From JAWKUK01 sp964402175 (GTDB lineage: Bacteria; Planctomycetota; UBA1135; GCA-002686595), in assembly GCA_964402175.1 (NCBI GenBank), contig CAYOBN010000010.1:27184-91183 (forward strand): a stretch of 64,000 nt of DNA, written 5' to 3'. The position numbers and the translations under genes are program-made. The notes beneath the pieces are model-generated. The model was given only the letters and a program-made list of their open reading frames with translations, was not told the origin of the DNA and ran no database searches. Shown piece by piece: positions 7,805 to 14,843 of this stretch. How positions within the stretch are numbered: the first letter of the stretch is position 1; every line of letters starts with the position of its first letter.

Positions 7805-9357
7805 TGGGCCTCGCGACCTTCTCTTGGCCGGCGCGTTTCAACCTGTGTGAGTACTTCCTCGATCACAACCTCGAGGCGGGACGCGCGCACAAGACGGCGG
7901 TGGTCGTCGGCGACGACCGGCGGACCTATGCCCAGGTCCTCGAGCGTGTCCAGCGGTTGACGGCGTGGCTGCGCGCGGCCGGGTTGCGGCCAGAGGAGCG
8001 GGTCCTGCTCGTATTGCCCGACGGGCACGAGTTCGTCGAAGCCTGGTTCGCGACGCTGCGCGCGGGCGGGGTCTTCGCTATGGTCAATCCGCTGCTCAAA
8101 GCGGCGGACTACGCGAAGTACCTGCGCTACACCAAAGCGCGGATCGTGATCACTCACACGGACGCTCTGCCCGAGCTCGGCCAAGCCGCGCGCGACGCGG
8201 CGCTGTGCGAGCGCGTGCTCGTCGTCGGACCCGACGCTGGTGGCTTCACGCCTTACGAGCCAGCGCTCGCGGGCTTCGAGCCGTCCGACCCGCGCAGCGC
8301 GACGGAGCCCACGACGCCGGACGACCTGGCGGGGTGGCTGTTCACATCGGGTTCGACGGGCGATCCCAAAGCGTGTGTGCACGTGCACCGCGATTTTGCG
8401 TACTCGACAGAGACCTACGCGCTGCAGGTCGCGGGGTATCGCAACGACGATGTGTGCCTCTCCGTGCCGAAGCTCTTCTTCGGGTATGCCACGGGCACGA
8501 ACCTGATGTTCCCGTTCCGCGTCGGCGCTACGGTGGTGCTGTTCCCGGGGCGCTCCACACCGGAGGAGTTGCTGGCGCAGATCGAGCGGCATCGGCCGAC
8601 GTTCTTGACGGGTGTGCCGACGCTCTTCAATGCGCTCCTCAAATCCGGCGAGGCGCTCGACCTCTCTTGTTTGCGCGTGTGCCTCTCGGCCGGCGAGGCG
8701 CTGCCCGAGCAGCTCTATCGCGATTGGAAGGCGCGCACCGGGGTCGAGATCCTCGACGGAATCGGCTCGGCGGAGATGTTCCACATCTACATCTCGAACG
8801 CGCCAGGTGATGTGACGCCGGGCTCGCTCGGGAGGCTCGTGCCCGGTTACGAAGCCGCGATCGTCGATCCGTCCGGGGCGCCCGTTGCGGACGGTGAGCC
8901 GGGTCGCCTGCGGGTACGAGGTGGCTCGACGGCGCTCTGTTATTGGGCGCACAAAGAGGAGTCGAACGAGACATTCCAAGGGGATTGGTGCACCACGGCA
9001 GACATCTTCCGCCGCGATACCGACGGTCGGTTCTGGTACGAAGGGCGCACCGACGACCTGCTCAAGGTCAGCGGCATCTGGGTCTCGCCGCTCGAGATCG
9101 AGAACGCGCTCCTGTCACACCCTGCGGTCGCCGAGGTGTGTGTCGTGGGCCGCGAGGACGAAGCGGGGTTGGTGAAGCCCCACGCGATCGTGCACCTCGC
9201 CGCGGGCACGCGCGGCGACGAGGCGCTGGCCCAGGGGCTGAAGGCCCACGTGAAGGGCCGCCTGGCGCCGCACAAGTACCCGCGCACGTACGAGTGGCGC
9301 GCCGAGCCGCTGCCGAAGAACGACCGGGGCAAGGTCGCGCGCAAGCTGTTGCGCTGA
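7804..9357 (+). CDS. Benzoate-CoA ligase-family acyl-CoA synthetase
   Basis: A 517-residue AMP-forming acyl-CoA synthetase (ANL superfamily). The P-loop-like A3 motif FTSGSTGDPK lies around residues 179-188. DGIGSAEMFHIYISN around residue 318 is characteristic of benzoate-CoA ligases, which read DGIGSTEM-like there. The YEGRTDDLLKVSGIWVSP hinge (A8) and the C-terminal catalytic Lys in LPKNDRGKVAR complete the enzyme. Reaction: carboxylic acid + ATP + CoA to acyl-CoA, probably an aromatic acid. It closes the gene set with a crotonase and an acyl-CoA dehydrogenase, and its start overlaps the pseudokinase stop. No benzoyl-CoA oxygenase or reductase genes are in the window, so the pathway is unknown; supplying a starter for the adjacent polyketide synthase is conceivable but unsupported. 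Confidence 0.9.
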   Translation: MGLATFSWPARFNLCEYFLDHNLEAGRAHKTAVVVGDDRRTYAQVLERVQRLTAWLRAAGLRPEERVLLVLPDGHEFVEAWFATLRAGGVFAMVNPLLKAADYAKYLRYTKARIVITHTDALPELGQAARDAALCERVLVVGPDAGGFTPYEPALAGFEPSDPRSATEPTTPDDLAGWLFTSGSTGDPKACVHVHRDFAYSTETYALQVAGYRNDDVCLSVPKLFFGYATGTNLMFPFRVGATVVLFPGRSTPEELLAQIERHRPTFLTGVPTLFNALLKSGEALDLSCLRVCLSAGEALPEQLYRDWKARTGVEILDGIGSAEMFHIYISNAPGDVTPGSLGRLVPGYEAAIVDPSGAPVADGEPGRLRVRGGSTALCYWAHKEESNETFQGDWCTTADIFRRDTDGRFWYEGRTDDLLKVSGIWVSPLEIENALLSHPAVAEVCVVGREDEAGLVKPHAIVHLAAGTRGDEALAQGLKAHVKGRLAPHKYPRTYEWRAEPLPKNDRGKVARKLLR

Positions 9358-9404
9358 CGGAGCGTTCGCAAAGGCGCGGCAAGGGTAGGGCCCCCGCTCG
9401 TCCT

Positions 9405-9432
9405 CGTAGGAGGCTCGGCGTAGGAGGCTCGG
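9405..9432 (+). repeat. 14-bp tandem duplication
   Basis: CGTAGGAGGCTCGG occurs twice back to back in the intergenic region between the CoA ligase and the polyketide synthase operon. The rest of 9358-9625 holds no gene I can support and no clear promoter for the PKS operon. Confidence 0.8.
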
Positions 9433-9625
9433 CGGGGCGATCGTCAGGGGTGCTGTCGGCGTCCATAACCTGGATGAGGCCGATGTCATGCCGGGTGCAG
9501 GGCGTATGACGCCGGGGTCACGGGGTTCTGGACCCGAAAAGCCGCTATGAGTGCAGCGGGCGGCGGCCGAGGCCGCAGCAACGCCCCGCGCTCACCTGCG
9601 TTCGAGTTCACCCCGAGACACCACG

Positions 9626-10759
9626 ATGATCGTCCAATCCAGCCGCTCTCCGCGCGTGCGCAGCACCGCGACCGCCTTTCCCGAGCACAGCGTCGATCAG
9701 GCCGGTGCGATCGCAGCGCTGTGCGCGCTCTTCCCTGACGAGGATCCCGAGCGCATCTCGGCCCTGGTGCGGCGCTCCGGTGTCCAGCGGCGAGCGATCG
9801 CGGTGCCGGTCGCCGAGACCGTCGCTCCGACGACCTTCACGTGGCGCAACCGTGTCTACCGCGATGTCGCGCTGGAGATCGGTGAGCGGGCCGCCCGCGA
9901 AGCCCTGCGGCGCGCGGCGATGGCGGCCGTCGACATCGACGTTCTGATCGACGTCTCGTGCACGGGGGTCTGCATCCCCGCCCTCGACGTGGCGCTCGCG
10001 CCGCGACTCGGGCTGCGTGGGAACGTGCAGCGGATCCCGATCACGGAGGCCGGCTGTGCAGCGGGCGCCTTGGCCCTCGGGCTGGCGGCGGACCTGGCCC
10101 GCGCCGGCAAGCGGGTCCTGATCGTCGCGGTCGAGCTCTGCTCGCTGAGCCTCGTCGCCGAGGATCGCTCGCGCACGAACCTGGTCGCGTCCGCGCTCTT
10201 CGGTGATGGCGCCGCCGCTGCGATCGTCGCGCCCGATGGGCCTGGGCCGACGCTCGAAGCGATCGGTTCGAGCCTGATCCCGGGGACGGAGGGCATCATG
10301 GGGTTCGACATCGGCAGCCACGGCCTGCGGATCGTGCTCGAACGCGAGCTGCCTCAAGTGGTCTCGGCGCACCTACCGACCGCGGTGATGGAGTTCCTGG
10401 GGGCGCGCGGGCGCGGCCCGGACGATGTGGCGCTGCACCTCGTGCACCCGGGCGGCCGCAAAGTCCTCGAAGCTTACGAAGCAGCCTTCAACGTCCCCGC
10501 GAGCGCGCTGCGCCACTCGTACGGCGTGCTGAGGGACCACGGCAACCTGTCGTCTGCGTCGATCCTCGCCGTCCTCGATCGGACGCTCGCGGAAGAGGCG
10601 CTGCGCAGCGAGCGCGACGTGCATGGACCCCGCGATGGTCTTCTGGTCGCCATGGGGCCTGGTCTCAGCATCGAGCTCGCGCTGCTGCGTTTCGACCCGA
10701 TCGCGAGCACAGGGCACAGCGCCGCGGAAGCGCGCGCTCACAGCGGTAGCCTCGCGTGA
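9626..10759 (+). CDS. Type III polyketide synthase (chalcone/alkylresorcinol synthase family)
   Basis: A 377-residue type III PKS, a homodimeric iterative enzyme that extends an acyl-CoA starter with malonyl-CoA and cyclises the product. The Cys-His-Asn triad is visible: Cys144 in EAGCAAGA, His274 in LVHPGGRKVLEAYEAAF, Asn307 in DHGNLSSASIL. Other family marks are FGDGAAAAIV, MGFDIGSHGLRIVL and the C-terminal GPGLSIELALLRF. It resembles KAS III superficially, but the GNLSS loop and HPGG context are type III. ATG at 9626 gives the usual length; an extension to 9551 is possible. It overlaps an ICMT-like methyltransferase by GTGA and shares an operon with a FAD oxidoreductase, as in alkylresorcinol/hierridin-type clusters. 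A long-chain alkylresorcinol or alkylpyrone is the likely product; chain length is unknown. Confidence 0.93.
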   Translation: MIVQSSRSPRVRSTATAFPEHSVDQAGAIAALCALFPDEDPERISALVRRSGVQRRAIAVPVAETVAPTTFTWRNRVYRDVALEIGERAAREALRRAAMAAVDIDVLIDVSCTGVCIPALDVALAPRLGLRGNVQRIPITEAGCAAGALALGLAADLARAGKRVLIVAVELCSLSLVAEDRSRTNLVASALFGDGAAAAIVAPDGPGPTLEAIGSSLIPGTEGIMGFDIGSHGLRIVLERELPQVVSAHLPTAVMEFLGARGRGPDDVALHLVHPGGRKVLEAYEAAFNVPASALRHSYGVLRDHGNLSSASILAVLDRTLAEEALRSERDVHGPRDGLLVAMGPGLSIELALLRFDPIASTGHSAAEARAHSGSLA

Positions 10760-11397
10760 CCGTACCCCTCGCAACGCAGCTCGGTCGTGCCATCTTCGGG
10801 CTCTTCGTACTCCAGCGCATCAGCGAGGTCGTTCACTCGACCCAGCGGGCGCGCGGCGAACGGCAGCAGTCCGAAGGCGGAGGCGCCGTGGCTCCGCGTG
10901 TCGCCGCGCGGTCCACGGAGGACAAGAGGCTCTACCTCTTCCATACGTGTGCCTTCTTGGTGCCGCTTGCGGAAGCGTCCTTCCGCGGCTGGACGGGTCC
11001 GACGCTGCCGTTGTGGGGTCTGGCGCTCTGCCTCGCCCTCACGCAGGCCGTGCGACTCTGGACGATGCGGGCGCTCGGGCGTGGGTGGCGTATTGCGACC
11101 CACGTCGCACCGGGCGACCGGATCGTGACCACGGGCCCCTATGCGTGGGTCCGCCACCCCAATCACGCAGCGGTGATCGTCGAGGTGCTGATCCTGCCTC
11201 TGACCATCGGTGCCTGGGCCTCTGCGCTCGTGCTCTCGGCTCTGCACTTGCCGCTCGTCCTGCAGCGCGTGCGCCGCGAGGAGGCGCAGCTCGAAGAGCT
11301 CGGACCCTACCGCGCGCTCATGGCTCAACGCCCGCGCTTCTTCCCCAATCTACGGCTTCGCGTTCCATCCCCAGAGTCCGCTCGAGGAGCATCCTGA
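10756..11397 (+). CDS. Isoprenylcysteine carboxyl methyltransferase (ICMT)-family membrane methyltransferase
   Basis: A 213-residue integral-membrane methyltransferase. The family SAM/substrate signature is GPYAWVRHPNHAAV around residues 127-140, and the C-terminal ELGPYRALMAQRPRFFP matches the end of ICMT-like enzymes. Hydrophobic segments precede and follow the signature. Homologues next to type III PKS genes (BpsB in Bacillus, SrsB in Streptomyces) O-methylate alkylpyrones or alkylresorcinols, and that role is inferred here. GTG at 10756 overlaps the PKS stop (GTGA), and its own stop overlaps the YceI start (TGATG), so translation is coupled on both sides. Confidence 0.88.
   Translation: MTVPLATQLGRAIFGLFVLQRISEVVHSTQRARGERQQSEGGGAVAPRVAARSTEDKRLYLFHTCAFLVPLAEASFRGWTGPTLPLWGLALCLALTQAVRLWTMRALGRGWRIATHVAPGDRIVTTGPYAWVRHPNHAAVIVEVLILPLTIGAWASALVLSALHLPLVLQRVRREEAQLEELGPYRALMAQRPRFFPNLRLRVPSPESARGAS
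11384..11389 (+). promoter_or_regulatory. Shine-Dalgarno for the YceI-domain gene
   Basis: GAGGAG seven bases before ATG 11397, inside the end of the methyltransferase gene. It fixes the start of the YceI-domain protein at the TGATG overlap, although the open frame extends much further upstream. Confidence 0.7.
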
Positions 11398-12665
11398 TGT
11401 CGCTTGCATTTCACGCCCTGACCCTCACATCCCTCCTTCATCCAGGGGCGCTCGTGACCCCGTCGGGTGACACGACACCGCTGAAGCCTGCGCTGGCGCG
11501 CTTCGAGGTCGATGCGGCCCGCAGCGAGGTCGGCTTCGATGGGACCTCCACACTGCATGACTTCACGGGGCGCACGCGGGCGGTGGTGGGACGGGTCATC
11601 ACCGATCCCTCGGCGCCGACCGGGTTCCTCGCCGGGACGATCGAGTGCGACGCAGCTCAGCTCGATACCGACAACGACGGGCGCGACGAGAAGATGCGCG
11701 AGCACCTCGATGTCGCGCACTATCCCAAGATCACCTTCAGCCTCGCCAAGGCCGAAGGGGCGCGCGCGAGTGAGCACCTCGTGGACTTGCGCGGGATCTT
11801 CGCGATCCACGGCGTACAGCGCGAGTATCGACTCAGCAGCGAAGTCACCGACTCTGGAGCGGATGGCCTGCACGCGCGAGGTCGGGTAGCTCTGCAGCTC
11901 ACGGACCACGGGATCGTGCCTCCGGCGATCGCGCTGATCGAGGTCGGGGACAAGGTCGAAGCCTGGTTCGATCTCTGGTTGCGACCGGTCGTCGAAACGA
12001 CGCACGCTGCAACCGGCTACGTGCTCGCAGTCGATGAAGAGATCACTCCGATCGGCGCGGCAGCGCAGCGGGAGTCCCATGCAGAGCGCCTCTTCCTGAG
12101 CCCGGCGGGGTGCCTCTGGGAGCGAGCTCACATGGGGCTCTGGCTCGCAGCCCCGAAGGAAGCGGAGGGCCGGACCCTCGCGCTCGCACCGACGGTTGGA
12201 ACCGCCCAACGCCAGACCGCCGAAGAGAGCTTCGCGGAGGCCCGCGCGACCATGGAGCGCCTCGAGGAGAAACTCTCGAAGCTCGAGGGGGTCAAGCGAG
12301 AGCGCGCGGAGAAAGCGGTCGCCGAGACCCTGGGCCGCCTGCGCGAAGCGCTGCGTGAAGCGCCCGCCGGCCGCCTCGTTCGCCAGCAGGTGGATGGCAG
12401 CGACCGCTGGGTCATGGGGGACGTGATCTGGCTCGAGCTGCGCGGCAAGCGAGCGGAAGGTCGCTTCGGCGCGCTGCTCTCGACGCTGGATGGAGTGCCA
12501 CAGGAGGTCCACGCGGCGCTGAAGGACCTCGACTACGTTCCGGCGGAATGTGTCGTGCGCACGGCGACCATGGGCGGTGTGCGCCGTATCCAAATCGTCT
12601 GCGGAGAACCCGTCGAGGCCGTCGTCCCTGCGAGCGCTTTCCTGAACAGCGAGGCCGGAAAATGA
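11397..12665 (+). CDS. YceI-domain lipid-binding protein with long C-terminal extension
   Basis: A 422-residue protein. Residues about 38-200 form a YceI domain: ARFEVDAARSEVGF, TSTLHDFTGRTRAVVG, the DNDGRDEKMREHLDVAHYPKI segment (split here for length: DNDGRDEKMREHL then DVAHYPKI), and a LRGIFAIHGVQREY strand. YceI proteins are lipocalin-like barrels binding polyprenyl quinones and related long-chain amphiphiles, usually in the periplasm. Here the N-terminus (LAFHALTLTSLLHPG) is only weakly signal-like. The 200-residue extension, unusual for the family, contains a Lys/Glu-rich coiled coil around 280-330 and an unrecognised C-terminal domain with two Cys. Inside a type III PKS operon with an exporter, it is a plausible carrier or receptor for the phenolic lipid product; this is inference from context and fold. 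Confidence 0.8.
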   Translation: MSLAFHALTLTSLLHPGALVTPSGDTTPLKPALARFEVDAARSEVGFDGTSTLHDFTGRTRAVVGRVITDPSAPTGFLAGTIECDAAQLDTDNDGRDEKMREHLDVAHYPKITFSLAKAEGARASEHLVDLRGIFAIHGVQREYRLSSEVTDSGADGLHARGRVALQLTDHGIVPPAIALIEVGDKVEAWFDLWLRPVVETTHAATGYVLAVDEEITPIGAAAQRESHAERLFLSPAGCLWERAHMGLWLAAPKEAEGRTLALAPTVGTAQRQTAEESFAEARATMERLEEKLSKLEGVKRERAEKAVAETLGRLREALREAPAGRLVRQQVDGSDRWVMGDVIWLELRGKRAEGRFGALLSTLDGVPQEVHAALKDLDYVPAECVVRTATMGGVRRIQIVCGEPVEAVVPASAFLNSEAGK

Positions 12666-13135
12666 GCGCCAAGCATTCAGTCTGCAGCGCGTCGATCGTC
12701 GTGCTGCTCACGAGCCTCGTGGGTTGTCGAGGTCCTGGGCACCTTCCAGTCGCCCGCGAGTTCGGCGCGCTCCGTGACACCTACGGGGCCGAAGCGAACT
12801 TGGAGGCGGTCCTGCAGGAGCGCAGCGCTGGGCCTTGGCGCTTGATCGTCGGCGGCGCCGATCAGCTCGATGAGCTCGTCGCGACCGCCATCGCCGGCGG
12901 TAACGACGTCGATGCCACGATCGTCGACCTGTCCGTCGGCGCGGCTCAGGAGCGCGCCGCCCACGAGGCGCGCGCGCTCGAAGTGGCCCTCGATCTCGAG
13001 GGCGCGCTCTTGCTGGACGACGACGGGGCCGAGGCGCGCACACTGCGCGGGGCCGCACGCGAAGTCACCCTGGTCGTGCTGTCGCCACAGTTTGCGATCC
13101 TCTCCGCGGAATCGACCCAGGAGGCCTCTCGGTGA
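12662..13135 (+). CDS. Small lipoprotein, possibly Cys-less thioredoxin-like
   Basis: A 157-residue protein beginning with a lipoprotein signal: hydrophobic SIVVLLTSLVGC with the lipobox Cys at residue 22. The mature part is unrecognised. LLLDDDGAEARTLRG followed by VTLVVLSPQFAIL resembles the second half of thioredoxin/AhpC folds, but there are no further cysteines, so redox catalysis is unlikely. ATG at 12662 overlaps the YceI stop (ATGA) and its stop overlaps the next GTG. It should be a membrane-anchored component made together with the polyketide enzymes, perhaps part of product transfer. Fold assignment is a weak guess. Confidence 0.72.
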   Translation: MSAKHSVCSASIVVLLTSLVGCRGPGHLPVAREFGALRDTYGAEANLEAVLQERSAGPWRLIVGGADQLDELVATAIAGGNDVDATIVDLSVGAAQERAAHEARALEVALDLEGALLLDDDGAEARTLRGAAREVTLVVLSPQFAILSAESTQEASR

Positions 13136-13629
13136 CCGACGACCTCAAACCGTCCGGGCGCTCTGTTCGGCGGCGCGTGCTCCTGTTGGCGGCGATGCTC
13201 GCGTTGGCCGTTGTGGCGTGGCGACTGCGGAGCAGCGGCTCACCGAAGGTGCCCCCGCTCGAGCTCGGTTGGGTGCAGGATGTCCTCGGCGAGCAGGTGT
13301 CTGCGACGGACTTCCTCGGGGCGCTGCCTGCGGTCGTCAACGTCGGGCCCGCCCGCGCCGTCGACCAGCTCTTGGCAGCGCGGGCGCTCGACTCGACGCC
13401 GACCATCGTCGACGTTTCGGGGATCGACGCGGTACGTCGCGAAGCGCTCGCCGCCCGCCTGGTAGAGGCAGCGCTCGAAGATGGAGGGGCGATCGCGACG
13501 GACGCGACCGGCGTCAGTGTCCGTTCGCTCGCAGGTACGTTCGATGGAGCCGTGCGCGTCGAGATCGACGGCGGCGGATTCGCGACCCTGCGCAAGCCTA
13601 TCGAGGAGGGCGGCCGTGCGGCGCGCTGA
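13132..13629 (+). CDS. Small single-pass membrane protein, possibly Cys-less thioredoxin-like
   Basis: A 165-residue protein with a basic N-terminus (GRSVRRR) and one membrane segment (about residues 16-31, LLLAAMLALAVVAWRL); the rest is probably outside the cytoplasm. PPLELGWVQDVLGEQV and LPAVVNVG resemble the opening strands of AhpC/TSA-type thioredoxins, but no Cys is present. Together with the preceding lipoprotein this could be a degenerate redoxin pair adapted for binding. GTG at 13132 overlaps the previous stop (GTGA), and its 3' end overlaps the start of the FAD oxidoreductase by 14 bases. No function is assigned. Confidence 0.7.
   Translation: MTDDLKPSGRSVRRRVLLLAAMLALAVVAWRLRSSGSPKVPPLELGWVQDVLGEQVSATDFLGALPAVVNVGPARAVDQLLAARALDSTPTIVDVSGIDAVRREALAARLVEAALEDGGAIATDATGVSVRSLAGTFDGAVRVEIDGGGFATLRKPIEEGGRAAR
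13603..13610 (+). promoter_or_regulatory. Shine-Dalgarno deciding the FAD oxidoreductase start
   Basis: GAGGAGGG, five bases before GTG 13616. It supports this start over the in-frame GTG at 13638 and over the long upstream extension of the frame. Confidence 0.7.
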
Positions 13630-14833
13630 CGGCTCCTGCGTGTCGACCGAGGTCGATGTCGCGATCGTCGGGGCGGGACCAGGCGGCGTCGCCGCGGCGC
13701 TCGCCAGCTCTGCGCTGGGATTGCGGGTCGCCCTGTTCGACCCGCGCCTCGGGGCGTCGCACGCCGGCACGATCAAGCCCTGCGGCGAGGGCTTGATGCC
13801 CGCAGGCGCCGATACGCTGCTCCGCCTCGGAATCGCGACCGAGGAGCTCGGCCGTCCATTCGACGGCGTGCGTTACGTCGCGCCCGATGCGCCGCCGCTC
13901 GACCTCGATTTCTGCGCTCAGGGAATTGCGATTCACCGCGGAGCGCTCCAAGGGGCCATGGATTTGGCGCTGTCCACCGCGCCCTCGGTCGCGATCTTTC
14001 CTGAGCTCGCCAGCGTGCAGCGCACTGCTCTGGGGACCTTCGAAGTGCGCGGCGAGCGGGTGTGTGTGCGCAGCCTGGCGCTCATCGCCGCGGACGGAGC
14101 GGGCGGCCGCACCGAGCCGTGTTTGTCGGGTATCCCTCGCAAGGACCGCCGTGGCCGTCGACCCGGCCGCCTAGGGATGCGCGTGCATTGTGAGCCCGCG
14201 GAGCCGCTGGACCGTGTCGAGGTGCACTTCGGCGCCGATTGTGAGGTCTATTTGACTCCGCTGGCTCCGAGCGCGGCGTTCCCCAAGGGGCTCGTCAACG
14301 TCGTGTTGCTGTTCGATCATCTGCCCGAGGGCGTCCGCGGTGGAGCGAACGCTCTGGCCTACGCCCTCGGACAGCATCCACGGGCAGCGTGTCATATCGG
14401 GGCGACCGTCGGCCCAATCGAAGCGCGCGCGCTCGATCATGGCACGCCTCGCGATGTGGCGCTCGAGAACGCGTTCTTCGTCGGCGACGCGGCAGGCAGC
14501 GTCGATCCTGTGCTCGGCTGCGGGACAACGGTCGCGCTCCGTACAGGGGTCGCGGCTGCGTACGGTGTGAAGGCGCTGCGTAACGGTGTGTATGGCCCCG
14601 ACGTCATGACAGCGTACCGACACATCCACAAGCGCGAGACGGCGGCGCGACGACGGGTCGCGAGCGCGTTGCAGCTCGTCGCAAAGCGGCCGGCGTTGGC
14701 GCGTGGAGCGGTCCGGTTGGCGAGGGCTCTGCCTGGACCGACCGCCCGATTGGTGGCCCTAGCCGCTCGTATCGAACCCCTCGGGGCCGGAACGTGTCTG
14801 GGGCGATCGATCGGAGCGACCTTTGGGGCATGA
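13616..14833 (+). CDS. FAD-dependent oxidoreductase, geranylgeranyl-reductase/UbiH-like
   Basis: A 405-residue flavoprotein. The FAD dinucleotide motif VGAGPGG is at residues 18-24, followed by KPCGEGLMPAG, typical of the geranylgeranyl reductase/halogenase-like branch, and the second FAD motif FFVGDAAGSVDPVLGCGT near residue 290. Homologues in type III PKS clusters (such as SrsC of Streptomyces) hydroxylate alkylresorcinols toward alkylquinones, so aromatic hydroxylation of the polyketide is the best guess; lipid double-bond reduction is the alternative. The C-terminal region is rich in Arg and Leu, which could give peripheral membrane contact. Its 3' end overlaps the possible starts of the MMPL gene. 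Confidence 0.87.
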   Translation: MRRADGSCVSTEVDVAIVGAGPGGVAAALASSALGLRVALFDPRLGASHAGTIKPCGEGLMPAGADTLLRLGIATEELGRPFDGVRYVAPDAPPLDLDFCAQGIAIHRGALQGAMDLALSTAPSVAIFPELASVQRTALGTFEVRGERVCVRSLALIAADGAGGRTEPCLSGIPRKDRRGRRPGRLGMRVHCEPAEPLDRVEVHFGADCEVYLTPLAPSAAFPKGLVNVVLLFDHLPEGVRGGANALAYALGQHPRAACHIGATVGPIEARALDHGTPRDVALENAFFVGDAAGSVDPVLGCGTTVALRTGVAAAYGVKALRNGVYGPDVMTAYRHIHKRETAARRRVASALQLVAKRPALARGAVRLARALPGPTARLVALAARIEPLGAGTCLGRSIGATFGA

Positions 14834-14843
14834 CGCGCCGCGG

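Noticed and set aside
9626..10759. Call as beta-ketoacyl-ACP synthase III
   Set aside because: The GNLSS Asn loop, HPGG His context and MGFDIG motif fit type III PKS better than FabH.
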